From: Sphingomonas sp. PR090111-T3T-6A
Lineage (GTDB): Bacteria; Pseudomonadota; Alphaproteobacteria; Sphingomonadales; Sphingomonadaceae
DNA length: 51,733 nucleotides
Reading direction: 5' to 3'
NCBI RefSeq assembly: GCF_000383095.1
Contig: NZ_AORL01000014.1
Location: forward strand, 1 to 51,733
Under the pieces are notes generated by a model. That model ran no database searches. It was not told the DNA's origin and saw nothing but the letters and a program-made list of their open reading frames with translations. Made by a program: the position numbers and the translations under genes. Positions 8,036-17,343 of this stretch are shown here, in pieces; positions within the stretch are counted from its first letter, which is position 1, and each line of letters begins with the position of its first letter.

Positions 8036-8851
8036 ATGAGGGACAGGACCAATCTGGCGCTGGGCGCCATCTGGGAAGAAACCGTCGCGTTCGTGCGCGC
8101 GGAGCTTTCGTTGCTGCTGCCGGTGGCGATGCTGGGATTCGGCTTGCCGACGGTGGTGATGCTGCTGGCGGTGCCGATGGAGGCCACGCAGGTGGGGATG
8201 CTGAAGCCGGGGCTGTGGATGCTCTGGTTCCTGCCGTGCGGCGCGCTGTCGATGCTGGGCTCGCTCGCGGTGTCCGCGCTGGCGCTCCGCCCGGGGGTGA
8301 GCGTGCGCGAGAGCCTCGGCGTGGCGGTGTCGCGGATGCCGTCGGCGCTGGGTTTGTTTCTGCTCTATGTCGGGCTTCAGCTCGCCATGGCCGTGCCGCT
8401 TGGCCTCATCAGCGTGATCGAGCTGAAGGTCGCCGGGCAGATCGGCCCGGTCTCGATGATCGCCAATCTCGCCTGCATCGCGGTGACGATCTGGCTGTTC
8501 GTGCGGCTGATGCCGATCTGGGCGGTGCTCTCCGACCGTCCGCAGCGGCCGTGGGAGGCGGTGCGCGCCGCCTTCCGGCTGACGCGCGGCTGCTACCCCA
8601 AGCTGCTGCTGCTGCGCGTGGTGATGGTGTTCGCCTCGTTGCTGCTGATGCTGGTGCTGCTGATCCCGATCGGGGCGATCGCGCAGTTGATCGGCACGCT
8701 GGCGGGCGGCACGTCGGTGTCGATCATCCTGTCCTTTGTGGCGACCGGCGCGATGGTCGCCGTGATCGGCGGCATCTGGACGGTGTTCGTGGCGCGGCTC
8801 TACCGCCGGCTCGACGCCTCGGTGAACGGCGTTCCGATCAGCGGGATGTGA
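8036..8851 (+). CDS. Polytopic inner-membrane protein, function unknown
   Basis: The 271-residue product has about six hydrophobic helices (roughly residues 20-45, 55-80, 95-120, 135-155, 190-215 and 225-250) and a conserved-looking loop [19 protein letters not shown] before the fifth. A stretch of that kind, WxAVxxSFxLTRG-like, is found in membrane proteins of the glycerophosphoryl-diester-phosphodiesterase membrane-domain type, which are often unassigned. It is divergent from lipB (105 bases) and its 3' end runs 52 bases into the tail of the opposing GNAT gene. Function cannot be assigned. Confidence 0.7.
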   Translation: MRDRTNLALGAIWEETVAFVRAELSLLLPVAMLGFGLPTVVMLLAVPMEATQVGMLKPGLWMLWFLPCGALSMLGSLAVSALALRPGVSVRESLGVAVSRMPSALGLFLLYVGLQLAMAVPLGLISVIELKVAGQIGPVSMIANLACIAVTIWLFVRLMPIWAVLSDRPQRPWEAVRAAFRLTRGCYPKLLLLRVVMVFASLLLMLVLLIPIGAIAQLIGTLAGGTSVSIILSFVATGAMVAVIGGIWTVFVARLYRRLDASVNGVPISGM

Positions 8852-9414
8852 GGCGCCGCGCTGGCCGGCGCGAGCCCGGCCAGCCGCGGATCGATGAAGG
8901 TCTCCACCGCGCGGGCGAAGGGCACGAAGCCCTGCGCGCGGTAGAAATTGAGCGCCTTGGGGTGATCAAGCGTGCAGGTGTGGACCCACATGCGCTCCAC
9001 CCCCTTGCGCCAGCCGAGCGCAAGGGTCTGCGTCATCAGCCAGCGGCCTTCGCCCTGTCCGGTCAGTTCCGGCACGAGGCCGAAGAATGCGATCTCGCAG
9101 TGGCCGGCCTCGCGGAAGTCCAGCTCCAGCAGGCCCAGCTCGATGCCGCGCAGGTCGGTGACGGCATAGATCTCCACCGCCGGATCGTGGATGATCGCGG
9201 CCAGCGCCTCGTCGCTCATCACCAGCCGTGAGAACCACAGCCACGGTTCGCCGACCCGGCGGAACAGCGTGCGATAGCGATCGGGCGCGGGCTCCCGCCA
9301 GCGGTCGAGCCGGAGATGCGAAGAGGGCATCGGCCGCGCCTTCGGCCGCTCCAGCATCTGGAGCGACGTCACCACCGTCGCGAGCTGACCCTCGGGAACC
9401 TTGATGAGGCTCAT
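8800..9414 (-). CDS. GNAT-family N-acetyltransferase
   Basis: The 204-residue product is a GNAT acetyltransferase. The acetyl-CoA loop is visible as [15 protein letters not shown], preceded by the beta strand CEIAFFGL, and the C-terminal [15 protein letters not shown] is the usual last motif. The N-terminal 60 residues ([16 protein letters not shown]...) resemble alphaproteobacterial GNATs of unknown substrate. Its ATG overlaps the hemF stop as ATGA, so it is the third gene of a trmL-hemF-GNAT operon. The 3' end overlaps the convergent membrane-protein gene by 52 bases. Substrate unknown. Confidence 0.88.
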   Translation of the reverse strand: MSLIKVPEGQLATVVTSLQMLERPKARPMPSSHLRLDRWREPAPDRYRTLFRRVGEPWLWFSRLVMSDEALAAIIHDPAVEIYAVTDLRGIELGLLELDFREAGHCEIAFFGLVPELTGQGEGRWLMTQTLALGWRKGVERMWVHTCTLDHPKALNFYRAQGFVPFARAVETFIDPRLAGLAPASAAPHIPLIGTPFTEASSRR

Positions 9415-10262
9415 TCCCAGATCGCCCGCGGGGGGAGGCTCATCAGGATCGCGTCGATATTGCCGCCGGTGCGCAGGCCGAACAGCGTGCCCCGGTCGTA
9501 GACGAGGTTGAACTCCGCATAGCGGCCGCGCCAGGCGAGCATCTGCCGCTCCTCCTCGGGCGTGAAGGGCGTGTCGAGCCGGCGGCGGACGATCTTCGGA
9601 TAGATCGACAGGAAGGCCTCGCCCACCGCCTGCGTGAAGGCGAAGGCCGGTTCGAAATGCGCGCCGTCGGCGTCGAGATGATCGTAGAAGATGCCGCCCA
9701 CGCCGCGCTGCACCTTGCGGTGCGGGATATGGAAATAATCCTCCGCCCATTTGGCATAGCGCGGATAGTCGCCGACCGGCTTGTGCGCGTCGCAGGCGGC
9801 CTTCATCGCCGCGTGGAAGTCGGCGGTGTCCTGTTCATAGGGGATGGGCGGGTTGAGATCCGCCCCGCCGCCGAACCAGCTTTTGGTGGTGCGCAGGAAG
9901 CGCGTGTTCATGTGGACGGCCGGCACATGCGGGTTCGCCATGTGCGCGACGAGGCTGATCCCGGTCGCGAAGAAGCGCGGATCGTCGTGCGCGCCGTGGA
10001 TCGACTTGGCGAACTCCGGCGAGAAGCTGCCCGCGACGGTGGAGACGTTGACGCCCACCTTCTCGAACACGCGGCCCTTCATCAGGCCCTTCACCCCGCC
10101 GCCGCCGGGGCCGGAGACATCCTCGCGATCCCACGGGGTGTATTCGAAGGCGGCCGACGAACCGGCCTCGCGCTCGATCGCCTCGAACGCGGCGCAGATG
10201 CGGTCGCGCAGGCTCTCGAACCAGGCGCGGGCGCGGGTCTGTTGCTCGTCCAAGGGGATCAT
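9411..10262 (-). CDS. hemF: Oxygen-dependent coproporphyrinogen III oxidase
   Basis: The 283-residue HemF decarboxylates coproporphyrinogen III to protoporphyrinogen IX with molecular oxygen in haem synthesis. The signature region VHMNTRFLRTTKSWFGGG and the ADLNPPIPY and HRKVQRGVGGIFYDHLD stretches are all present, and the protein ends in LRTGGNIDAILMSLPP as expected. The ATG at 10262 overlaps the trmL stop by four bases, and its own stop overlaps the GNAT start in the same way, so three proteins are coupled. It depends on oxygen, matching the aerobic respiratory chain encoded just to the right (petABC). Confidence 0.96.
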   Translation of the reverse strand: MIPLDEQQTRARAWFESLRDRICAAFEAIEREAGSSAAFEYTPWDREDVSGPGGGGVKGLMKGRVFEKVGVNVSTVAGSFSPEFAKSIHGAHDDPRFFATGISLVAHMANPHVPAVHMNTRFLRTTKSWFGGGADLNPPIPYEQDTADFHAAMKAACDAHKPVGDYPRYAKWAEDYFHIPHRKVQRGVGGIFYDHLDADGAHFEPAFAFTQAVGEAFLSIYPKIVRRRLDTPFTPEEERQMLAWRGRYAEFNLVYDRGTLFGLRTGGNIDAILMSLPPRAIWE

Positions 10263-10708
10263 GTGGGCCAGCCTCCTGTCTGCCGAAGCGCCTCGCCCGC
10301 GGCCATGGCGCAGGCGATAGCGAGATTGAGGGAACGCGCGTCGGGCGCGATCGGAACGCGGACGCGGCACGCAGCCGCCTCATGGACATGCGCGGGCGCG
10401 CCTGACCCCTCCGACCCGAACAGGAGCACGTCGCCCGGCTCGAACCGCATGTCGGGCAGGCGGATGTCGCCGGCGGTGGTGAAGAGGACCAGCCGCCCGG
10501 TGCGCGCGGCGCGGAAGGCGCTCCATTCGGCATGGCGGGTGACGGCAGCGCGCTCTGCATAGTCCATGCCCGCCCGCGCCAGCGCGCGATCCGAAAAGGC
10601 GAAGCCGCACGGCTCGATCACATCGACAGGAAGGCCAAGGCAGGCGGCGAGGCGCAATATGGTGCCGACATTGCCGGCGATCTCGGGCTGATGAAGCGCG
10701 ATCCGCAT
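10259..10708 (-). CDS. trmL: tRNA (cytidine/uridine-34 2'-O)-methyltransferase TrmL, SPOUT family
   Basis: The 149-residue protein is a minimal SPOUT methyltransferase that methylates the wobble-base ribose of leucine tRNAs. The N-terminal LHQPEIAGNVGTILRLAACLG and the C-terminal trefoil-knot motifs LLFGSEGSGAP and VPIAPDARSLNLAIACA are present. The length is that of TrmL (about 155) and lacks the extra domains of TrmH or TrmD. Start ATG 10708; the stop overlaps hemF. It shares a spacer of about 200 bases with the divergent pet operon. Confidence 0.93.
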   Translation of the reverse strand: MRIALHQPEIAGNVGTILRLAACLGLPVDVIEPCGFAFSDRALARAGMDYAERAAVTRHAEWSAFRAARTGRLVLFTTAGDIRLPDMRFEPGDVLLFGSEGSGAPAHVHEAAACRVRVPIAPDARSLNLAIACAMAAGEALRQTGGWPT

Positions 10709-10909
10709 GTATTGCCGCTAGGCTTCCGGCGGTGGTTCCGCAAGCGCTACAAAAACGTGGTTGGCAAAGCCGCAATACGAACGCTATCAATCCCGTGGAC
10801 GAGTTTCAGGATACATGGAACCGTTGCGTTTGCTTGGGGGATGTCCGCGGCGTTCTGGGCCATCTCTCCTCCAAGAGGTGACGTTCTAGAATGTTGAGGG
10901 GCTGAGTGC
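10709..10909. promoter_or_regulatory. Divergent spacer between trmL and petA
   Basis: This 201-base gap must hold the promoters of trmL-hemF-GNAT (minus) and petABC (plus). A near-palindrome around TTCTAGAA at 10884-10891 lies 19 bases before the petA start, close to the ribosome-binding region. I see no convincing -35/-10 pair. Confidence 0.4.
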
Positions 10910-11500
10910 ATGGCGACGCTTGAGACCACCGACGACCCCAATCAGCGGCCTCCGATCATCGGGGGTGAAGAGGAAGGGCAGGGGCCTCGCCGCCGCGACT
11001 TCCTGAATATTGCCGCTGTCAGTTTCGCGGGCGTGGGTGCGGCAGCGGTGGTGATTCCGCTGGTCAACCAGATGAACCCGTCGGCCGACGTGCTGGCTCT
11101 GGCCTCGATCGAGGTCGATATCTCGAAGATCGAGCTGGGTTCGGGCATCAAGGTGAGCTGGCGCAAGCAGCCGGTCTTCGTCCGCAACCTGACGCCCAAG
11201 GAAATCGCCGACGCGGATGCGGTGCCGCTCGCGTCGCTGCGCGACCCCGAGACGCTGGAGCAGCGCACCAAGCCCGGCCACAAGAACTGGCTCATCACGA
11301 TGGCGGTGTGCACCCATCTCGGCTGCGTGCCGCTCGGCATCACGCCGCGCGAGAATCGCGGGCCTTATGGCGGCTATTTCTGCCCGTGCCACGGTTCGCA
11401 ATACGATACCGCAGCCCGCATCCGGGGCGGTCCCGCGCCGAAGAACCTCGTCGTGCCGGAATATAGCTTCAAGTCGGCCACCACGGTTCAAATCGGCTAA
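10910..11500 (+). CDS. petA: Ubiquinol-cytochrome c reductase Rieske iron-sulfur subunit
   Basis: The 196-residue Rieske protein carries electrons from ubiquinol to cytochrome c1. The [2Fe-2S] ligands are all present: C134 and H136 in CTHLGC and C158/H161 in CPCHGS, with C139 and C160 forming the disulfide. The N-terminus holds a twin-arginine signal, RRRDFLN, before the anchor helix [17 protein letters not shown]; this fits the known Tat-dependent insertion of Rieske proteins with folded cluster. It is the first gene of petABC, 26 bases ahead of petB. Confidence 0.97.
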   Translation: MATLETTDDPNQRPPIIGGEEEGQGPRRRDFLNIAAVSFAGVGAAAVVIPLVNQMNPSADVLALASIEVDISKIELGSGIKVSWRKQPVFVRNLTPKEIADADAVPLASLRDPETLEQRTKPGHKNWLITMAVCTHLGCVPLGITPRENRGPYGGYFCPCHGSQYDTAARIRGGPAPKNLVVPEYSFKSATTVQIG

Positions 11501-11526
11501 CCGCCAGATCGGTTGAGGTAGATCTT

Positions 11527-12813
11527 ATGAGCTTCCCCTGGGCTGAGCATTACGCGCCGAAGAATCCCTTCATGCGCTGGATGGACGAGAAGCTGCCGCT
11601 TCCGCGCCTCGTCTACAACGCGGTGGGCGCCGGCTATCCGGTGCCGCGCAACCTCAATTACTTCTGGAACTTCGGCGTTCTCGCCGGCGCCGCGCTGGTG
11701 ATCCAGATCCTGACCGGCGTCATTCTGGCGATGCATTATGCCGCCAACGGGCTGGTGGCGTTCGATTCGGTCGAGCACATCATGCGCGACGTCAATTCGG
11801 GCTGGCTGATCCGCTACGCCCATATGAACGGCGCGAGCTTCTTCTTCATCGTCGTCTATCTGCACATCTTCCGCGGCCTCTATTACGGCTCGTACAAGGC
11901 CCCGCGCGAGATGGTCTGGCTGCTGGGCGTCGTGATCTTCCTGCTGATGATGGCGACGGCCTTCATGGGCTATGTGCTCCCCTGGGGGCAGATGAGCTAT
12001 TGGGGTGCGCAGGTCATCACCGGCTTCTTCTCGGCCATTCCCGTGGTCGGCGAGCCGGTGCGGCAATGGCTGCTGGGCGGCTTCGCGCCGGACAACGCCG
12101 CGCTCAACCGCTTCTTCTCGCTCCACTATCTGCTGCCGTTCGTGATCGCGGCGGTGATCGTGCTGCACATCTGGTCGCTGCACATTCCAGGCTCGAACAA
12201 CCCGACCGGCGTCGAGGTGAAGGGGCCGCAGGATACCGTGCCCTTCCACCCCTATTACACCGCCAAGGACGGCTTCGGCCTCGGCGTGTTCATGATCTGC
12301 TACTCGCTGCTGCTCTTCTTCGCGCCGAACGCGCTGGGGCACCCGGATAACTATATCGCGGCCAACCCGCTCTCGACGCCCGCGCACATCGTGCCGGAAT
12401 GGTATTTCTGGCCCTTCTACGCGATCCTGCGTGCCTTCACCTTCGACTTCCTGTGGGTGCCGGCGAAGCTGTGGGGCGTGGTGGCGATGTTCTCGGCGAT
12501 CGCGCTGCTCTTCTTCCTGCCGTGGATCGATCGTTCGCCGATCCGCTCGGCGCGGTTCCGTCCGATGTACCGCATCGCCTTCTGGGTGCTGGTGGCGGAC
12601 GTGCTGCTGCTCGGCTTCATCGGCAAGAGCCCGGCGGTCGAGCCCTATGTGCGCATCGGCCAGTTCGCGGCGGCCTATTACTTCGCGCACTTCCTCATCA
12701 TCATTCCGCTGATCGCCTGGCTGGAGAAGCCGCTGCCGTTGCCCAACTCGATCACCGAATCGGTGCTGGGCGAAGGGGCGGACGACGCCGCGACCGGCCA
12801 CGCCGCCGCCTGA
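11527..12813 (+). CDS. petB: Cytochrome b subunit of the bc1 complex
   Basis: The 428-residue integral membrane protein holds both b haems and the two quinone sites. The His pairs are in the second and fourth helices ([17 protein letters not shown] and the HYLLPF...VLHIWSLH stretch). The PEWYF motif of the Qo site is present near residue 291. Eight transmembrane helices can be traced, ending with a short polar tail. A GAGGT site precedes the ATG at 11527. Full length for an alphaproteobacterial cytochrome b. It is the middle gene of petABC, and its tail is 21 bases from petC. Confidence 0.97.
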   Translation: MSFPWAEHYAPKNPFMRWMDEKLPLPRLVYNAVGAGYPVPRNLNYFWNFGVLAGAALVIQILTGVILAMHYAANGLVAFDSVEHIMRDVNSGWLIRYAHMNGASFFFIVVYLHIFRGLYYGSYKAPREMVWLLGVVIFLLMMATAFMGYVLPWGQMSYWGAQVITGFFSAIPVVGEPVRQWLLGGFAPDNAALNRFFSLHYLLPFVIAAVIVLHIWSLHIPGSNNPTGVEVKGPQDTVPFHPYYTAKDGFGLGVFMICYSLLLFFAPNALGHPDNYIAANPLSTPAHIVPEWYFWPFYAILRAFTFDFLWVPAKLWGVVAMFSAIALLFFLPWIDRSPIRSARFRPMYRIAFWVLVADVLLLGFIGKSPAVEPYVRIGQFAAAYYFAHFLIIIPLIAWLEKPLPLPNSITESVLGEGADDAATGHAAA

Positions 12814-12834
12814 TCCAAGGGAGACTGAACGCAC

Positions 12835-13674
12835 ATGCTTCGCTTCTTCGCTCCCTTCATCGCTCCGATCGTCGGTGCGCTGTTCGTGCTGGCGCTGGCC
12901 TGCGCCTTCTTCTCCCACCGCGATCCGACCGCGCTTCAGCCGGCGGACAAATATCATCGCGAACCCAATGAGGTGCACTACAGCTTCGAGGGGCCGCTCG
13001 GCCGCTATGACCGGCAGCAGCTCCAGCGCGGCTTCCAGGTCTACAAGGAGGTCTGCTCAGCCTGCCACTCGATGCGGCTGGTCGCCTTCCGCGATCTGGA
13101 GGAGATCGGCTTTTCCAAGCCCGAGGTGAAGGCCATCGCCAAGAACTGGGCGACCGAGACGCCCTCGATCAACCCCGACACCGGCGAGCCCGCGACGCGC
13201 AAGTCGATCCCGTCGGACTTCATCCCCGGCCCCTATGCCAACGAGACGGCGGCGCGGGCGGCGAACAACAACGCCCTGCCGCCGGACATGTCGCTGCTCG
13301 CCAAGGCGCGCGAGGGCGGGCCGGCGTACGTCGAGTCGCTGGTGACGGGCTATGAGGACGTGCCGGCCTCGCTCAAGAAGGAGTTCCCGGACTTCCAGGT
13401 GCCGACCGGCCTGCACTTCAACCCCTATTTCGCGAACCTCAACATCGCGATGCCGCCGCCGCTCGTCAGCGATGGTCAGGTGACCTACGCGGACGGCACC
13501 AAGGCGACGAAGCAGCAGATGGCGACCGACGTGTCCGCCTTCCTGATGTGGGCCGCCGAGCCGAAGCTGGAGAACCGCCATCGCACCGGCGTGGCCGTGA
13601 TCCTCTATCTGCTGATCGCGACCGGTCTGGTCTTCGCGGCGTACCGGAACATCTGGGCCGGCAAGAAGCACTGA
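12835..13674 (+). CDS. petC: Cytochrome c1 subunit of the bc1 complex
   Basis: The 279-residue cytochrome c1 passes electrons from the Rieske protein to soluble or membrane cytochrome c. The haem-binding CSACH is at residues 74-78 and the axial methionine is M206 in IAMPPPL. An N-terminal hydrophobic segment (residues 9-26) acts as signal, and a C-terminal anchor helix (VILYLLIATGLVFAAYRNIW) holds the protein in the membrane with the haem domain in the periplasm. It completes petABC and is followed by a strong terminator. Confidence 0.97.
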   Translation: MLRFFAPFIAPIVGALFVLALACAFFSHRDPTALQPADKYHREPNEVHYSFEGPLGRYDRQQLQRGFQVYKEVCSACHSMRLVAFRDLEEIGFSKPEVKAIAKNWATETPSINPDTGEPATRKSIPSDFIPGPYANETAARAANNNALPPDMSLLAKAREGGPAYVESLVTGYEDVPASLKKEFPDFQVPTGLHFNPYFANLNIAMPPPLVSDGQVTYADGTKATKQQMATDVSAFLMWAAEPKLENRHRTGVAVILYLLIATGLVFAAYRNIWAGKKH

Positions 13675-13696
13675 GCTAAAGGACGCAGGAACCGGA

Positions 13697-13755
13697 CGGG
13701 CCGGGGCGCCGCCGGGGTGGGAAACCACCCGGCGGCCTCCCGGCCCGCCTCTTTT
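13697..13755 (+). terminator. Strong terminator of petABC
   Basis: GCCGCCGGGGTGG pairs with CCACCCGGCGGC around a GAAA loop, extended by an outer GGGCCGGG/CCCGGCCC-like arm, and is followed by CTTTTG. It starts about 20 bases after the petC stop and ends about 30 bases before apt. Confidence 0.88.
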
Positions 13756-13784
13756 GTGACCTTTGTTTTCGACGGAGCCCCCGG

Positions 13785-14327
13785 ATGACCGCCGCCCATC
13801 ATGAAGACCTCGCCGCGCTGATCCGCGCCATTCCCGATTTCCCCAAGCCCGGCATCCAGTTCCGCGACATCACCACGCTGCTGCTCGATCCCAAGGGCTT
13901 CGCGGCGTCGGTGTCGCGCCTGTCGGAGGCGGCGCCGGAGGGCGTGGACCTGATCGCCGGCATCGAGGCGCGGGGCTTCATCTTCTCGTCCGCGGTGGCG
14001 CATCATCTCTCGAAGGGGCTGGTGCTGATCCGCAAGGACGGCAAGCTGCCGGGCGTGACGATCGGCGTCGACTATGCGCTCGAATATGGCACCGACCGCG
14101 TGGTGATGCATGAGGATGCGCTGGTGCCGGGGCAGAAGGTGCTGCTGGTCGACGACCTGATCGCGACAGGCGGCACCGCGCTCGCCGCCGTGCGCCTGCT
14201 GCGTCAGGCGGGCGCCGAGATGGTCGGCGCGGCGTTCGTGATCGACCTGCCGGACCTTGGCGGCGCCGACAAGCTGCGCGCCGAGGGCGTACCCGTCACC
14301 ACGCTGGTGAGCTTCGAGGGCGACTGA
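13785..14327 (+). CDS. apt: Adenine phosphoribosyltransferase
   Basis: The 180-residue purine-salvage enzyme converts adenine and PRPP to AMP. The N-terminal [18 protein letters not shown] is the family signature, and the PRPP-binding loop [14 protein letters not shown] lies near residues 118-131. Length is typical. Its stop TGA shares one base with the next start (TGATG), so it is coupled to the Nudix gene. It stands just after the petABC terminator and probably has its own promoter in the 110-base spacer, although none is clear. Confidence 0.96.
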   Translation: MTAAHHEDLAALIRAIPDFPKPGIQFRDITTLLLDPKGFAASVSRLSEAAPEGVDLIAGIEARGFIFSSAVAHHLSKGLVLIRKDGKLPGVTIGVDYALEYGTDRVVMHEDALVPGQKVLLVDDLIATGGTALAAVRLLRQAGAEMVGAAFVIDLPDLGGADKLRAEGVPVTTLVSFEGD

Positions 14328-14725
14328 TGCAGACGGAGCCCCGCGTCGGCTGCGGCGTCGCGATCATCGTCGGGGGCCGCATCCTGCTGCTCAAGCGGGC
14401 GACCGAGCCGGAGAGCGGCTGCTGGGGCCTGCCCGGCGGCAAGGTCGATCTCTACGAGACGGCGGCCGTCGCCGCGCGGCGCGAGGTCGAGGAGGAACTG
14501 GGGATCGTCGTTGAGACAGGCGAGCTGCTCTGCTTCGTCGACCAGATCGACCGCGCGGGCGGCACGCACTGGGTCGCGGCGGTGTATCTGGCCGAGGCCT
14601 ATGCAGGAACGTCGCGCATCCTCGAGCCGGAGAAACATGCCGGGCTCGACTGGTTCGCGCTGGATGCGCTGCCCGCGCCGCTCACCACCTCGACCGTCGC
14701 GGCGATGGCGGCGTGGCAAGCCTGA
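14327..14725 (+). CDS. Nudix hydrolase
   Basis: The 132-residue product contains a complete Nudix box at residues 38-60 (G38-X5-E44-X7-REVEEELGI), which binds the metal ions that hydrolyse nucleoside diphosphates linked to X. The surroundings (GCGVAIIVGGRILLLKR... and the late WFALDALP) fit the MutT/ADP-ribose-pyrophosphatase-like group. Substrate cannot be fixed; the one-base overlap with apt hints at nucleotide housekeeping. Its end is 13 bases from the tail of the convergent thioesterase gene. Confidence 0.92.
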   Translation: MQTEPRVGCGVAIIVGGRILLLKRATEPESGCWGLPGGKVDLYETAAVAARREVEEELGIVVETGELLCFVDQIDRAGGTHWVAAVYLAEAYAGTSRILEPEKHAGLDWFALDALPAPLTTSTVAAMAAWQA

Positions 14726-14738
14726 GGCTGAGCCGCGC

Positions 14739-15194
14739 TCAGGCGAGCAGCGCCACGAATCGCCCCTCGAACCGGCCCGCCACCTCGCCGTCGAACAGCA
14801 GCACGGACTGCGCCTCGATCCGCGCCCGCTTCCTGCGGACGAGCATGGCGAGGAAGCCCGGCCACGCATCCGGGTCGGGCAGGGTCGCCCGCGCCTCGAA
14901 CGCGCCGAGGACGGGGCGGTCATAGTCCATCCGGTTGGACTGGATCACGAGGTGGCAGGGAATCTCCGCTGCCCTGAGCCGGACGTGGAGGAGCGTCCAC
15001 GCCGCCAGCGTCGCGATCGCCGAGGCGCTCCCGCCGAACAGCGTGCTCTTGTGGTTGATATTGGGTTCCAGCGGGGCGTGGAGGACCACGCTCTCGGCCG
15101 AGGCGAAGCGGACCGACACCTGCATCGCGGCCGACAGCGGAATCTGGCGGTGCAGATAATCTTCGAGCGCCCCGATCCCAGCGGCGTCCATCAT
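14739..15194 (-). CDS. YiiD C-terminal-type thioesterase
   Basis: The 151-residue product resembles the YiiD_C putative thioesterase family (hot-dog fold). Visible are the LHAPLEPNINHKSTLFGGS stretch, where the NHxxTxFGGS pattern is the active-site helix, and VIQSNRMDYDRPV. Two ATG codons stand in tandem at the start (15194 and 15191). It follows the MaoC gene by only four bases, so the two hot-dog-fold proteins are co-transcribed and may act on acyl-CoA or acyl-ACP. Exact substrate unknown. Confidence 0.85.
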   Translation of the reverse strand: MMDAAGIGALEDYLHRQIPLSAAMQVSVRFASAESVVLHAPLEPNINHKSTLFGGSASAIATLAAWTLLHVRLRAAEIPCHLVIQSNRMDYDRPVLGAFEARATLPDPDAWPGFLAMLVRRKRARIEAQSVLLFDGEVAGRFEGRFVALLA

Positions 15195-15198
15195 GAGA

Positions 15199-15642
15199 TC
15201 AGCCTCGCCGCCGGTAGAGCACGATCGGCTCGAAGCGCATCACCGGCTCGTCCTTCTGGTTGTAGACCGTGTTGCGGCTCCTCACCGATCCCATGTCGGG
15301 GCGCGAGCCGGAGGGGCGCGTCTCGATGATCTCCGCCTCCAGCCGCAGCACGTCGCCGGGGCGCACGGGCTTGAGCCAGCGCAGATTGTCCACGCCGATC
15401 GCGCCCAGCGTGCCGCCCTCGCTCTTGTCCCATTCGGCGACCGTCATCGCCATGGTCATCGCGCAGGTGTGCCAGCCGCTGGCCGAGAGCGCGCCGAAAT
15501 GGGTGGCGGCGGCGCCCTCGTCGGAGAGGTGGAAGGGCTGCGGATCCCAGCGGCGGCCGAACTCCAGCACCTCGTCCCGCGTCACTTCATAATGGCCGAA
15601 GGAGGCCGTCTGGCCGACCGTGAAATCCTCGAAATAAGGCAT
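15199..15642 (-). CDS. MaoC-family (R)-hydratase-like protein
   Basis: The 147-residue product has the MaoC hot-dog fold. Key pieces are the start MPYFEDFTVGQTASFG, EFGRRWDPQPFHLSDEGA with the hydratase-like D-x(4)-H pair, and GALSASGWHTCAMTM. Such proteins hydrate enoyl-CoA or act in related acyl-CoA steps; alphaproteobacterial single-domain members are often unassigned. It is the first gene of a two-gene operon with the thioesterase. The 109-base spacer to the divergent 80-residue gene may hold both promoters. Confidence 0.88.
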   Translation of the reverse strand: MPYFEDFTVGQTASFGHYEVTRDEVLEFGRRWDPQPFHLSDEGAAATHFGALSASGWHTCAMTMAMTVAEWDKSEGGTLGAIGVDNLRWLKPVRPGDVLRLEAEIIETRPSGSRPDMGSVRSRNTVYNQKDEPVMRFEPIVLYRRRG

Positions 15643-15751
15643 GTCCGTCTCCTCTGCCTACTGCGTAGCAGATCGCAACGGATAGCCAAAAGCGGAACCG
15701 GGGCACGGGGAGGCCGGTTCTGAAGGGGCGGGGCTTCGGGAGAGGCTGATT

Positions 15752-15994
15752 ATGGACGAGGATCGCACCACCGGTGCCGAAGGCGGTACGCACACCACGA
15801 TCATCGAGCGGCGCGGCGGCGGGGGCACGATCCTGCTGGCGATCGTGCTGCTGTTCGCGGTGGCGGTCGGCGCCTTCTATCTCTTCACCATGGCGCCGCA
15901 GCAGAACGCCAAGGACAAGGCCATCGCGGGCGCCGCGGACAGCGTGTCGCGCACGGCCGACAAGGTCGGCGACGCGGTGGACCAGAACAGATAA
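15752..15994 (+). CDS. Small single-pass membrane protein
   Basis: The 80-residue product has a polar start, one clear transmembrane helix (residues 26-46, ILLAIVLLFAVAVGAFYLF) and a soluble tail rich in Ala, Asp and Lys that looks helical (VSRTADKVGDAVD, similar to amphipathic LEA-like repeats). A GGGAGAGG site precedes the ATG. Divergent from the MaoC gene and convergent with ychF (39 bases). Function unknown. Confidence 0.75.
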   Translation: MDEDRTTGAEGGTHTTIIERRGGGGTILLAIVLLFAVAVGAFYLFTMAPQQNAKDKAIAGAADSVSRTADKVGDAVDQNR

Positions 15995-16033
15995 GGGGAG
16001 GGGCGGCGGCCGGCCCCGCCGCCCCGAAACCGG

Positions 16034-17134
16034 TCAGACGTTGAAGCGGAACAGCATCACGTCGCCGTCGACGACGACATATTCCTTGCCTTCCGAGCGC
16101 AGCTTGCCGTTGTCGCGCGCGCCGGCCTCGCCCTTGAACGCGACATAATCCTCATAGGCGATCGTCTCGGCGCGGATGAAGCCGCGCTCGAAATCGGTGT
16201 GGATCACGCCGGCGGCCTGCGGGGCCTTGGCGCCCTTGGTGACGGTCCAGGCGCGGGTTTCCTTGGGGCCGACCGTGAAGAAGGTGATGAGGTCGAGCAG
16301 CGCATAGCCGGCGCGGATCACGCGGGCGAGGCCGGTCTCGGTGAGGCCGAGGTCGGAGAGGAACTCGGCGCGGTCTTCGAGCGCCATGGTGGCGATCTCG
16401 GCCTCGATCGCGGCGGAGACGACGACGGCCTGCGCGCCCTCGGCCTTGGCCTTCTCGAACACGCGGGCGGAGAGCGCGTTGCCCTCGGCGGCCGAGCTTT
16501 CCTCGACGTTGCAGACGTAGAGCACGGGCTTGCCGGTGAGGAGCTGCGCCTGATCGAAGAGGGCGGCCTCTTCCGGGTCCTTCGGGCGGCCGAGGCGGGC
16601 GGGCTTGCCGTCGCGCAGCAGGTCGAGCACCGGCGCGAGGACGGCGGCGTGCGCCTTGGCGTCCTTGTCGCCCTGCGCGCCCTTCTTCTGGAGATTGGGT
16701 ACGCGGCGCTCGAGGCTGTCGAGGTCGGCGAGCATCAGCTCGGTCTCGACCGTCTCGGCGTCGGCGATGGGATCGACCTTGCCTTCGACGTGGGTGACGT
16801 CGCCATCCTCGAAGCAGCGCAGGACGTGGACGATTGCGTCCACCTCGCGGATGTTGGCGAGGAACTGGTTGCCGAGGCCTTCGCCCTTCGACGCGCCGCG
16901 CACGAGGCCAGCGATGTCGACGAAGCCGAGCTGCGTCTCGATGATCTTGGCGGAGCCGGCGATCTCGGCGAGCTTGTCGGCGCGCGGATCGGGCACGGCG
17001 ACCTGGCCGACATTCGGCTCGATCGTGCAGAAGGGATAGTTCGCGGCCTGCGCGGCGGCCGTCTCGGTCAGCGCGTTGAAGAGGGTCGACTTGCCGACGT
17101 TGGGCAGGCCGACAATGCCGCAGCGGAAACCCAT
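16034..17134 (-). CDS. ychF: Redox-regulated ATPase YchF (OLA1 family)
   Basis: The 366-residue P-loop protein belongs to the Obg-related YchF/OLA1 family, which prefers ATP, binds ribosomes and affects oxidative-stress responses. The P-loop GLPNVGKST is at residues 9-17, switch II is in [16 protein letters not shown], and the modified base-recognition motif (VCNVEE in place of the NKxD of GTPases) is present. The C-terminal TGS domain carries [14 protein letters not shown] and the closing [17 protein letters not shown]. Full length. It lies alone on the minus strand, although in many bacteria it follows pth, which here is 5 kb away. Confidence 0.97.
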   Translation of the reverse strand: MGFRCGIVGLPNVGKSTLFNALTETAAAQAANYPFCTIEPNVGQVAVPDPRADKLAEIAGSAKIIETQLGFVDIAGLVRGASKGEGLGNQFLANIREVDAIVHVLRCFEDGDVTHVEGKVDPIADAETVETELMLADLDSLERRVPNLQKKGAQGDKDAKAHAAVLAPVLDLLRDGKPARLGRPKDPEEAALFDQAQLLTGKPVLYVCNVEESSAAEGNALSARVFEKAKAEGAQAVVVSAAIEAEIATMALEDRAEFLSDLGLTETGLARVIRAGYALLDLITFFTVGPKETRAWTVTKGAKAPQAAGVIHTDFERGFIRAETIAYEDYVAFKGEAGARDNGKLRSEGKEYVVVDGDVMLFRFNV

Positions 17135-17268
17135 GATGCGTGTACCTTGGTCAAAGAACGGAAGTTGCCTTGCCCGTTAGCGGACAAGGCGCGCCAAGGC
17201 CAGTGTCGCACGGCAACGGCGGGCGCCCCCGCGCGTTGATGCCGCGACCTTGCGACAGGAGAGGCGCG

Positions 17269-17343
17269 ATGAGACTTGTCTGGGCGCTGGTCGCGGCAGC
17301 CGTGCTGATTGCCGTGGCGGTCGCGACGCCCGCAGTCGCTTAA
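17269..17343 (+). CDS. 24-residue hydrophobic peptide
   Basis: An ATG at 17269 preceded by an excellent ribosome site (AGGAGAGG, five bases away) opens a 24-codon frame, [20 protein letters not shown]... ending PAVA and TAA. The product is a single hydrophobic helix, either a tiny membrane peptide or a signal sequence without a mature part. Its last bases overlap the end of convergent purQ by four bases. Too short for motif evidence; the ribosome site is the main support. Confidence 0.45.
   Translation: MRLVWALVAAAVLIAVAVATPAVA

Noticed and set aside
10840-10897. 18-codon leader peptide before petA
   Set aside because: The frame has no properly spaced ribosome site and no motif; chance is enough to explain it.
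11497-12978. 493-codon frame antisense to petB
   Set aside because: Arg/Glu/His-rich shadow of the cytochrome b gene.
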